DNA of 64,000 bases, from positions 4,712,001 through 4,776,000 of the forward strand of contig NC_079138.1 in assembly GCF_945859705.1 (NCBI RefSeq). Reading direction: 5' to 3'. The translations under genes were made by a program, and so were the position numbers. Shown in pieces: positions 12,057 to 21,404 of this stretch. The stretch is from Episyrphus balteatus. Taxonomy: Eukaryota; Arthropoda; Insecta; Diptera; Syrphidae. The first letter of the stretch is position 1. Each line of letters opens with the position of its first letter. Below the pieces are notes generated by a model. The model did no database searches, was not told the origin of the DNA, and saw only the letters and a list, made by a program, of their open reading frames with translations.

Positions 12057-13384
12057 ACGGTTAAAAATTCTGGAGTATTTTTTAATACTTTTTGGGTTAC
12101 ATATACACCAGAAATGTATTAAAATTTAATACACGACAAATATTAAAATTTTTTAATTAATACAAAATGTATTTAAATTTCAAGTATTGCATATTAAAAT
12201 TTAATCTTTTTATATTAATTTCTAATAAGAAAAAACACAAAGCGCTTTCACATTAGTACAAATTAACAATTTTTGATTTATTTTTTTTTTTTTTAATACC
12301 TGACTGCTGCTGTAGTTTGATTAAAATTCAATATTTTTGTATTACAATTTATTACTTTTTAGTAAATTTGTATTATATTTTAATACAATTATATTAAAAT
12401 TTAATTTAACCCTAGTTTACCGCACGCAAAATAATGCAATAACCAAACTTGGGGGTTCGCGCGAACCCCAAAGCTTTTATGCACCTCTAATTGTTCATTA
12501 TCAACAATTTGATGCATTGTCTCCTTCTGTTATTGATTAAGGTGACAGTTGCGGTGTCTTTTTATGATAACACGTATATATAACAGGTATATTTTTGCCA
12601 AAATATACCTAATAAAAATTGTTGAAAATAGTCCATTTAAAGTCTTGGGGTTCGCATGAACCCCAAGTTTGGTTTGTGACTTTTTTTCAGAAAAAAATTC
12701 CAGAAAATTATATAAAACCGCTTTTATGGAAAAAAGACAAAAAACGTAAACAAAAATGAATTTCGTTCACTGAGTTTTCATCCCAGGTCGAAAAAACGAT
12801 TTAGAAAAAAGTTAAGCATGCGTTGGGGTTCGCACGAACCCCAAGTTTGGTTTGTGACTTTTTTTTCAGAAAAAAATGCCAAAAAATAATATAAAACCGC
12901 TTTTATGGAAAAAAGACAAAAAACGTAAACAAAAATGAATTTCGTTCACTGAGTTTTCATCCCAAGTCGAAAAAACGATTTAGAAAAAAGTTATAACCAT
13001 TTAAACATGCGTTGGGGTTCGCACGAACCCCAATTTGTAAACTAGGGTTAATTATATTAAAATGTAATTCAATTATATTAAAAAGTAATACAATACATTA
13101 AAATGTGATAAAAAAATATTAAAATCTAATATTTTTTTTAGTACAGCGGTATTAAAATTCAATACATGATTAGAATTTAACCCACGGAGGTATTTTTGTA
13201 ATCATTTTAGTATTACAAGTAGGAAAAGTAATACTTAAATATTGAAATTTAATACAAATAAGATTAAAAATAATTTCAATACTTTGGATACAAAAAATAT
13301 TACATTTTAATGTAATATTTTTTATATTGAAAATTGCTTAAATACAAGAGCTGTATTAAAAAATACTCCAGAATTTTTAACCGT
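12057..13384. mobile_element. AT-rich foldback element with 32-bp terminal inverted repeats, interrupted
   Basis: The left end begins ACGGTTAAAAATTCTGGA, and the right end is its exact inverted copy for 32 bases. GTAT at 12053-12056 is repeated at 13385-13388, a candidate 4-bp target duplication. The interior is almost all TATTAAAATTTAATAC-like palindromic units. A second element (12410-13047) has inserted near the middle; without it and one TTAA, the host element would be 686 bp. It is non-coding and its superfamily is unassigned. Confidence 0.85.
12410..13047. mobile_element. piggyBac-like non-autonomous element
   Basis: The ends CCCTAGTTTAC and GTAAACTAGGG are inverted copies, flanked on both sides by TTAA (12406-12409 and 13048-13051). 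TTAA targets and CCCTAG-type termini are hallmarks of piggyBac. The interior holds four copies of a GGGGTTCGCRYGAACCCC palindrome (near 12452, 12646, 12825 and 13013). Two near-identical units of about 180-190 bp link the last three. No transposase is encoded. Confidence 0.9.
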
Positions 13385-13434
13385 GTATAATCTATTATTT
13401 TTTTTTTCCATTTAATTTTTTTTTCATTTATTTT

Positions 13435-13940
13435 TACTTGCTCTATAGGGCAAGTATTGGTTTCGTGTCGAAAAAAAAAAATTCCGTCCGTGCGTCTGTA
13501 CGTCTGTGCGTCTGTGCGGTTGTGCGTCCATCTGTACACATTCCCACAGCCTAAACGGGTGGACGGATTTTCTTCAAATTTGGTACAGATGATTTTTATG
13601 GAATTCTGAAAGTTGTTTTTTTTTTGTTTTTTTATATCTCGTTTAGAACGTATATCACCCATACAAAAAAATAAAATACGATATTGCGAATTTCTCGAAA
13701 ACGGCTCTAACGATTTTGATTAAACTTTGTATACGTAATATTTAAAGCAGTGGCAATAAAACTGCATTTTTATTTTTTCTCAAAAAAGTCAAAAAAAAAA
13801 AAAAAAAATGTCGGCTCTTCCCCAAATATCAATTTTGTTTTATTTTAGTGCCAGCTTTTAAAATCTACAAGGAGACTAACATAAAATTGCTTTGAACTGC
13901 CAGAGCAAGTACGTGCGACCCCAGTCGTTCATTTTATTTT
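13435..13940 (+). repeat. Dispersed repeat family B, copy 1
   Basis: Begins TACTTGCTCTATAGGGCAAG, a short hairpin, and ends GAGCAAGTACGTGCGACC with CCAGTCGTTC and a T-rich tail. It has a CCGTGCGTCTGTACGTCTG run and the landmark AACGGGTGGACGGATTTTC. The ending is shared with family A. Other copies are 32727-33085 (plus, broken), 33172-33734 (minus) and 56309-56980 (plus). Confidence 0.78.
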
Positions 13941-14193
13941 TTTTCCATTTATTTTTTCCCATTTATTTTTTTTTATTTATTTTTTTTTTAAACAAATATA
14001 CAATACAATACAAATACAAATATTAAATATATTGTGTTTTTTTTTACTTTACTTTTTTAATATTATGATTCTCTCTCAATAAGAAGAGTTTTAATCGTAA
14101 ATCTTTTATTTAATTATAAATAGGTATATATGTTTTATTAGAAAAAAAATTAAGATTAATAATAATAAATAAATAGTATTTAATAAAGATTTC

Positions 14194-14199
14194 TTTATT
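14194..14199 (-). terminator. Candidate poly(A) signal for the 14236-15465 gene
   Basis: AATAAA on the minus strand, about 37 bases beyond the TAG stop at 14236-14238. The position suits a compact 3' UTR, but AATAAA is common in this DNA. Confidence 0.4.
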
Positions 14200-14235
14200 T
14201 TTCAAAACATACGTTGCTGACAGGACATTTTTAGT

Positions 14236-15465
14236 CTAAGAAGGTTTCGAAAAAAGTTTCTTTATCAGGGTGCTCCTTCGGTAAGTTGTAGAGTTCTTTG
14301 TGTTATTTTTTCGTTTTTTAATTCCACTAGTTGATGCCTGACTCCTTTTTTTATGGGTTCTTTGTGAAGATCTTAAATTCACCTCAGGTTCGGGCTGTAG
14401 TAAATCTTCTAGTTCAGCGCATCGTTCTACGCTTTCTATAATTTTTGCTACCCTCAACATAAGAGGTGATGTATATTTTGAATTATTTATATGGTAAATA
14501 TACAAATTCCAGAGTAAGGGAAGATCAACTTTCACTTCATCAGTCTCATTTGTTGATGCATCGCTGTTTTCTGATGTATTACCTGTTTCCTCATCAGATA
14601 GCTCTACTATTGAGTCTTGTGTAGTTAAGTCAATGTTGACTGTTTCTTGTGAACAAATATCATTAATGTCAAAAAATTCTATTGAAGCATCATCATCAAT
14701 TACATTATTATCAACCGTTTTTTTTTTTGCAAGGACTTTCTCACTTATTGTAGGTTGTTCATCAACCGAAGAAGAAAATGCATTAGGTGTAATACTTCCA
14801 AGGGCTTCCTTACTTGTTGTAGGTTGATTATCAACGGAAGAAGACAATTCATTAGCTCTAATTCTTGCAAGGACTTTCTTACTTGTTGTAGGTTGTTCAT
14901 CAACCGAAGAAGAAATTGCATTAGGTGTAATACTTCCAAGGGCTTCCTTACTTGTTGTAGGTTGATTATCAACGGAAGAAGACATATCATTAGCTCTAAT
15001 TCTTGCAAGGACTTTCTTACTTGTTGTAGGTTGTTCATCAACCGAAGAAGAAATTGCATTAGGTGTAATACTTCCAAGGGCTTCCTTACTTGTTGTAGGT
15101 TGATTATCAACGGAAGAAGACAATTCATTAGCTCTAATTCTTGCAAGGACTTTCTTACTTGTTGTAGGTTGTTCATCAACCGAAGAAGAAATTGCATTAG
15201 GTCTAATACTTGCAAGGGCTTTCTTACTTGTTGTAGGTTGATTATCAACGGAAGAAGACAATTCATTAGCTCTAATTCTTGCAAGGACTTTCTTACTTAT
15301 TGTAGGTTGTTCATCAACCGAAGAAGAAAATGCATTAGGTGTAATACTTCCAAGGGCTTCCTTACTTGTTGTAGGTTGATTATCAACGGAAGAAGACAAT
15401 TCATTAGCTCTAATTCTTGCAAGGGCTTTCTTACTTGTTGAAGGTTGATCATCATTATGATTCAT
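14236..15465 (-). CDS. Repeat-rich protein with SUMO-interaction-like motifs, unknown function
   Basis: An open frame of 409 residues. Residues 6-253 are about ten and a half 23-residue repeats of the form SSSVDxQPTTSKxxLxxIxxN. Two variants alternate (..VLARIRANEL and ..ALGSITPNAI), making 46-residue, 138-bp higher-order units. Then comes an acidic stretch (about 254-305) with NIDLTTQ and SIVELSDEE; both match the hydrophobic-core-plus-acid pattern of SUMO-interacting motifs. A leucine-rich helical segment follows (about 312-360), and a Lys/Arg-rich tail that could serve for nuclear import. No known domain is recognised. Repeat frames can be open by chance because the unit is a multiple of three. 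The open unique 156-residue C-terminus, the upstream acceptor and the downstream poly(A) signal argue for a real gene or a recent relic. The start codon is tentative: the frame stays open to the acceptor at 15490, so an upstream coding exon is possible. Confidence 0.6.
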   Translation of the reverse strand: MNHNDDQPSTSKKALARIRANELSSSVDNQPTTSKEALGSITPNAFSSSVDEQPTISKKVLARIRANELSSSVDNQPTTSKKALASIRPNAISSSVDEQPTTSKKVLARIRANELSSSVDNQPTTSKEALGSITPNAISSSVDEQPTTSKKVLARIRANDMSSSVDNQPTTSKEALGSITPNAISSSVDEQPTTSKKVLARIRANELSSSVDNQPTTSKEALGSITPNAFSSSVDEQPTISEKVLAKKKTVDNNVIDDDASIEFFDINDICSQETVNIDLTTQDSIVELSDEETGNTSENSDASTNETDEVKVDLPLLWNLYIYHINNSKYTSPLMLRVAKIIESVERCAELEDLLQPEPEVNLRSSQRTHKKRSQASTSGIKKRKNNTKNSTTYRRSTLIKKLFSKPS

Positions 15466-15489
15466 GACGATGAGAGATTTTTTGATGAC

Positions 15490-15520
15490 TCTAAAAGTAA
15501 GAAAAAAAAAAATAAAAATA
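15490..15520 (-). other. Candidate splice acceptor upstream of the repeat-protein ORF
   Basis: Read on the minus strand, a long T tract is followed by CTTACTTTTAG, and the exon would begin at 15490, 25 bases before the ATG. This is a strong-looking acceptor and implies an upstream exon, coding or 5' UTR, which I could not locate. Confidence 0.5.
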
Positions 15521-15737
15521 AGAGTTGGAAAATCTGTTTGTTATTTGGAAAATAAAAATGCAATTAAATATTTTTATCTAAAAAATAAATTAATGTTTAG
15601 ACAAAAAAAAAAAAGAAACAAACAAATCATTATTTCGGGCATCAAAACCATAATTAGAAAAGTTTCTATTTTTTTTTTCATACAAAAATCATTTTTCCCA
15701 AAATCCCAAAAAATTATTAAAATTGAATAGGGCATTG

Positions 15738-17060
15738 TTTGCCCAACTAAGAAGTTATTCAAAAAACCAATTTCGTACTGAAAATTCCCAACAAAAGTTA
15801 CGCATACACCACAGTGTACTGAAAATTTCAAAATCCCCAAAAATTACTTTTTTACAAAAATTCAAATTTCTGTCGTTTTTTCACGTCGAGTCTTTTACGT
15901 ATACAAAAATTCGTCGTTTGTCGACCCTAAGTTTAGTAGATATTCCAAAAACAATTTTTTTTCCTGAAAAATTCAAAAAACCCTAAAATCTCCAAAAATT
16001 ATTTTTCTTCAAAAATTAATATTTCTGTCAATTTTCCACCTTCAGTTCTTTACGTACATCAAAAGTCGGTTTGTATACCCTAAGCTTAGGAGATATTCAA
16101 AAAACAAAATTTTGTACAACAAAAGTTACGCATACACCACAGTGTACTGAAAATTTCAAAATACCCAAAAATTACTTTTTTACAAAAATTCAAATTTCTG
16201 TCGATTTTTCTCGTCGAGTCCTTTACGTATACAAAAATTCGTCCTTTGTCGAACCTACGTTTAGTATATACTCCAAAAACAAATTTTGTAGTGAAAAATT
16301 CAAAAACCCCTGGAATCTCCAAAAATTATTTTTCTTCAAAAATTAATATTTCTGTCAATTTTCCACCTTCAGTTCTTTACGTACATCAAAAGTCGGTTTG
16401 TCCACCCTAAGCTTAGGAGATATTCAAAAAACAAAATTTTGTACAACAAAAGTTACGCATACACCACAGTGTACTGAAAATTTCAAAATCCCCAAAAATT
16501 ACTTTTTTACAAAAATTCAAATTTCTGTCGATTTTTCTCGTCGAGTCCTTTACGTATACAAAAATTCGTCCTTTGTCGAACCTACGTTTAGTATATACTC
16601 CAAAAACAAATTTTGTAGTGAAAAATTCAAAAACCCCTGGAATCTCCAAAAATTATTTTTCTTCAAAAATTAATATTTCTGTCAATTTTCCACCTTCAGT
16701 TCTTTACGTACATCAAAAGTCGGTTTGCCCACCCTAAGTTTAGGAGATATTCAAAAAACAAAATTTCGAACAACAAAAGTTACGCATACACCACAGTGTA
16801 CTGAAAATTTCAAAATACACAAAAATTACTTTTTTACAAAAATTCAAACGGAAAGTCCTCTAAAATCCCCAAAAATTACTTTTCTATCAAAAATTAAAAT
16901 TTCTGTCATTTGTCGAACTCGTTTTTCCTGACTACGTTTAGGAGATATTCAAAACACAAAAGTTTTAACTGAAAATTCCCAACAAAAGTTACGTATGCAA
17001 TACAACACAGTGTATGTACTGAAAATTTAAAAACACCCAACAAAATTTTTTTCCAAAAAT
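15738..17060 (+). repeat. 327-bp tandem satellite, about four units
   Basis: Unit starts at about 15741, 16071, 16398 and 16725 give spacings near 330, 327 and 327. The units at 16071 and 16398 are almost identical. Each unit is made of two diverged halves of about 163 bp, one with ACAACAAAAGTTACGCATAC and one with CAAAAATTAATATTTCTGTC; both share CCCTAAGTTTAGGAGATATT-like starts. The last copy is eroded after 16930. Open frames of 70-91 codons inside it simply recur with the period and are not treated as genes. Confidence 0.9.
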
Positions 17061-19888
17061 TTTAGCACTAAATCTTATTAAAAAAAAACTAAGCCCTTCA
17101 ATTATTACTAGATTAACTAAAACTATTTATACGAACTAAAAGTGGCCCAAAATATTTTACAAAATTCGTGATTTTTTTTTAGCGATTTTCGATAATCAGT
17201 GAAAAATAAACATATCATGACAAAACAAAAAGCATGTTTTCATTTTTCTGTCTTAGAACTAAATATATTTTTTTTTTTTCAAACCCAAAATTTTCCAATT
17301 TTTCTTTTGTTCTTAAGGAAGTGGAAATTTATTTCTGATAAAATGATTATTATTTTTTGTTTGCCTCATCTAAATTTTTTTAGACTGTATTATCAGTCAT
17401 CAAACAAAAAACCATGCACTTGACTTTAATTTTCCATACTTTAACAACGGATCAACATGGATACATTTGAAATCTCCATTTAATTATGAAAAGTCAAAAC
17501 ATTTTTTGAAAATTTTTAATTTTTTCTGTATGCACATTTTTTTTTAAATTAAATTAAATATATTAAAAAAAAAAAAAGATGTTTGACTAAATTAACAGCC
17601 TTCAAATAAATAATAATAATCATTCTATCAGTAAAAAAAAAAAAATTGTTAATGTTTTTAAATGCAAATTTAATATAATAAAGTAGCAAACTTTATTTCC
17701 ACAAAAAAAAAAATATCTGAAAAAAAAAAAATAATCAAAAACAAATTCTACACAAAACATTTCAATTTTCATATGTTACAATTTTCGTATGTTTCGTATA
17801 TTTTTTCATTGAGAAAGTTGATGAACCAGGTTTAAGCAATAATACTTTTAACTCTCAAAAAAAAAAAAAAATATGAGAAAGTTGGTGAATTTTGAGTTAT
17901 TTTTAAAGCAAACTAACGCCAGATTATTTAGGCTAACTCTGCACACAATTTATTTCAGCAATAAAAGCCATTTTTTGTGGTATCCCAGTTCTTAGCTCAG
18001 TTAAGTTAATCTAGCACGTATAACGACAACAAATGATTCCCTACGATAAACAAAAGTATTCGTTTGTAGTGGTTTGCAGGGGAAATTTCTTCTAACCTCA
18101 CACAACAGCAACAACATTAATAACATTTTGATCCTTCAACAACAAAGGATTATTTATTAATCATACAAAAAAAAAAACAATCTTTTTTTGTTGTTTACGT
18201 TATAAAATGTTAAATACTGAATTACCACAATAACACGACTAAAGTAAGTGAATTTTACGACTTACCAGGGCAAGGACACAAATGCACCTCACTTTTACTA
18301 TGCTATTTTCAATATAAATCGTTTTATATTTTTGTTTGTTTTAAAATATCAAAACTCAGCCAATAAAATGAAACAGGACAAAAGAACACCTCGAAAATAA
18401 TTGAGTATAAATAAAATATTATTATAATTTTAGTTAACTCAGCGACTCACAGTTCATCATCACTTTAAAGGAAAATGCATATCAAACCCACATACAAACA
18501 CAAAAAACGCAATGCGCAATGCACAAATTTGAAGGACTAATTTTTAAAATAGAAAAAAAAGTATTGTTCCTGTTTCTTTGTGTACCTATCAGGGTGCTCC
18601 TTATTATTTTCGACCAAAGATAAAAATCTTTTCAGGGAATATCTTGAAAAATACAAAAGCTGGTAGAAAATTTCCAGATAAAGATTTGAATTCAGAAAGA
18701 GTAATGTTTAATTTTGTTGATCTGTATTAGAAAGGTACTGGTGACTCCTAAAACTCCACTTAAAAAAATATTACCTTTCTCGTTTATTTAGATGATAAAA
18801 CTGACGGCGGCTAGTATAGTGTGCACAAAACAAACTAATAGCTTTGAACAGTGTTGCACTACGTCGTTGAACAAAGTTGAAAACTTTCATAACTTTGAAA
18901 GTTTCAAAGCTAGGAGCTACACAGTGGTTCGTTTTGGCTTTTTTGCTTGCCAAAATCACATTTTTTAATGAATAAAGATATCATCAAAACTATTTATTAT
19001 CTTAAAGGAAATGTTCAAATTTTTACACTCAGAGTTATGAAAAAATTCATCACATAAATCTATCAATTTTGGCCCGCTTTATATGGCATACCAATAACCC
19101 AAATAGAATTATTTTTTTTTTATTACTGGAGTTGCAGGCATTTGTGAAATCAGAATTAGCATAAACGGGTCACAGTGCGTCGCGTCGTCGCAGGTATATC
19201 AAACACAAGAGATGTAGTTTTCTTATTCGATTTTCGAAAGTTTTACAAATTTCGGTGAAAAATAAATAAAGTTGCAATTAAGTTTTAATATTGGAAAAGT
19301 TTCACAAAAGCTACTAACGTAGACACAAACCTTCTAAAAAATGTTAGTGAGGACACATACCAGAAACTGTTTTAATGATAGTAAGGATCGAAACCAGACA
19401 TGTTAAGAACATTTCGAATTTTTACCACTCGTGTCGCACTGCAATCACAGAATGAAGAGAGTAGGATAGAGTGCAACAGGGAGCCAAAGAAGGCTTCCTT
19501 TTCGAAATGATTATTAAAAAATTCCTATAAAAAGTTAAAAGTCAATCAATCTGCTGTTTTTTTTTTTCATAAAATTAAACAAGTAATTTTAAAAACAACG
19601 CAGTTTAAATTAAAAGTGATGGTCACATTAAATCCCATCTCCTTAAAACAAATAAGACGTCTAATTATTCAAATAAGAATCTGCTTAGTTTGCATAAGAA
19701 TTTTTTTCTTAAAAAATACGACTAAAAATGTAGCCATATTAATTCTTTGTGCACACTTTTTGGTATATAAAGAGGAAATCATTTAAAATTAATGTGGAAG
19801 TCTTTTCAATGTTTGGTAGTTGAGACAAATTTCAAAATTTTTGCCAGACTTTAGATTTAGTTGCAGTTTTTCAAACTAATTTTCAACA
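17061..19888. other. AT-rich sequence without recognised genes
   Basis: Mostly A/T runs and unique-looking sequence. A CAGGGTGCTCCTTATT motif near 18590 resembles CAGGGTGCTCCTT at 14266, but no paired structure is evident. No exon with good splice sites was found. Confidence 0.4.
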
Positions 19889-19960
19889 GTGACATAGCCT
19901 TATGGTTAAACAGTCGCCTGGTGACCCGATAGTTGTTTGATCGATCCCCAGTGGCTACCA
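19889..19960 (+). repeat. tRNA-like SINE head with pol III A and B boxes
   Basis: TGGTTAAACAG at 19903-19913 fits the A-box consensus and GATCGATCC at 19939-19947 fits the B-box consensus, 36 bases apart as in tRNA genes. The acceptor-stem pairing is poor, so this looks like a tRNA-derived SINE promoter and not a functional tRNA. An A/T-rich body with CTTCTTAAATT follows. A related copy lies on the minus strand at 39400-39475. Confidence 0.6.
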
Positions 19961-20269
19961 ATTTTTGTTTTATTTAAAAATAAAAAATATTAATAAGTAG
20001 ATTCTTTTGAAATTTAAAACATTCAAGAATTTCTTAGCAAGAAAAACATGCAGAAATCTTCTTAAATTGATACAGAATCTTTTGCTTTTACCATGTTTTT
20101 TTTTCTCATTTTCAAAGAGGAAGTCATCAGTGCCCTGCCCTATCCACATATTTTTAAATAATCACATTCTTTAGAGATTTTTTGGTATGTTTCCTCACTT
20201 AAATATTTTATAGAAGGTTTGTGTACATGCTAGTAGATTTTATGAAACTTTTTCGAATACTTTTCGAAT

Positions 20270-20960
20270 ACCTATATCATATAGATTATTCGTAAAGAAA
20301 ATCGAACTCGAAATATAAATCAGACATAACATTACGATTATGGAGAATACGAAAAAAGTGGGTTAGCAATTCTATTTGTCTGTCTGTATACACCTCGAGC
20401 TACAGCCTAAAGCCTAAACTAACAAAGCGATTTTCTTCAAACTTGGTAGTTAACAGTTTTGAGTGATTACCTAGAAGGAAATTACCTGCCATATAACGGA
20501 AATAGGAAAGTAAATTTTTTTCAAGAACGTCTCTAACGATTTTGATTAAAATATTCGGTGTGTACTGTAACAAAAATAAGACTCAACTTTTGAAATAAAA
20601 AAAAAAAAACACTTTTTGAACCGTTATTAACGGTACCTGCCATAGAACCGATTTTGTGGTTTCTGAATATCTCGTACACGACTAAATCGATTTCAACAAA
20701 ATAATTTATTCCAAAGCATTTAAATAACCGTAATATTATTTTTTTGGAAATTTTCAAAACAGATTTTTAGATTAAAAAAAAAATATTTCAAATTTTTTGA
20801 AAATTTTCTTCAAAACGGCATACCAACATTTTTTTTTGTAAAATATTAGAAAATTTGTATATTTTTTTTTTAAACGGCTCTTAGGCTTTTCAAAATTTTT
20901 TTCTAAACATACTTCATTTTGTGATCAAATTCATTAAAAACGATGATGCATTTATAATAT
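20270..20960 (+). repeat. Dispersed repeat family A, copy 2
   Basis: Shares CAGACATAACATTACGAT, CTGTCTGTATACACCTCGAG, GCGATTTTCTTCAAACTTGG and GTACCTGCCATAGAAC with the copies at 10972 and 55816. The usual AAGTACGTGCG terminus is absent. Confidence 0.7.
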
Positions 20961-21005
20961 TAATTTTAAAAATTAAATGGGTTTTTTGCAGCCCGATATG
21001 TTTGA

Positions 21006-21232
21006 AAAAATAAAATAAAATAAAATAAAATAAAATAAAATAAAATAAAATAAAATAAAATAAAATAAAATAAAATAAAATAAAATAAAATAAAATAAAA
21101 TAAAATAAAATAAAATAAAATAAAATAAAATAAAATAAAATAAAATAAAATAAAATAAAATAAAATAAAATAAAATAAAATAAAATAAAATAAAATAAAA
21201 TAAAATAAAATAAAATAAATCAAAATAAAATA
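21006..21232. repeat. (AAAAT)n pentanucleotide microsatellite
   Basis: More than 40 nearly uninterrupted TAAAA units, degrading to A-rich sequence up to about 21340. It ends next to CCGCACGTACTTGCTCTTA (about 21343-21365), which is the minus-strand terminus of families A/B. Those families carry an ATTTT-rich tail, so the array probably grew from one. Long open frames of Phe, Tyr, Ile and Leu here are artefacts. Confidence 0.95.
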
Positions 21233-21404
21233 AAAAAAAATAAAGTAATAATAAAAAAAAAATAAAATAAAATAATAAACAAAAAAAAAAATAAAATAAT
21301 AAACAAAAAAAATAAAAAAAAAATAAAAAAAAAATAGAAAAATACCGCACGTACTTGCTCTTATGGTAAAAGTAGCTTTTGACTTAAAACTTTGTATGAA
21401 CAAA

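Noticed and set aside
14755..15441. Plus-strand 228-codon frame over the 69-bp repeats (Cys/Arg-rich)
   Set aside because: A repeat unit divisible by three stays open by periodicity; the frame ends with the array, while the minus-strand frame continues into unique sequence.
15723..16931. Series of 68-91-codon frames in the 15.7-17 kb region
   Set aside because: They recur at exactly the satellite period, have overlapping partners on the other strand and lack start or splice context.
19889..19960. Functional tRNA gene
   Set aside because: A and B boxes are present but the acceptor and anticodon stems do not pair well, and the related copy is diverged, so a SINE head is more likely.
20966..21403. 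Phe/Tyr/Leu/Ile-rich frames of 125 and 145 codons
   Set aside because: Direct translation of the (AAAAT)n microsatellite.
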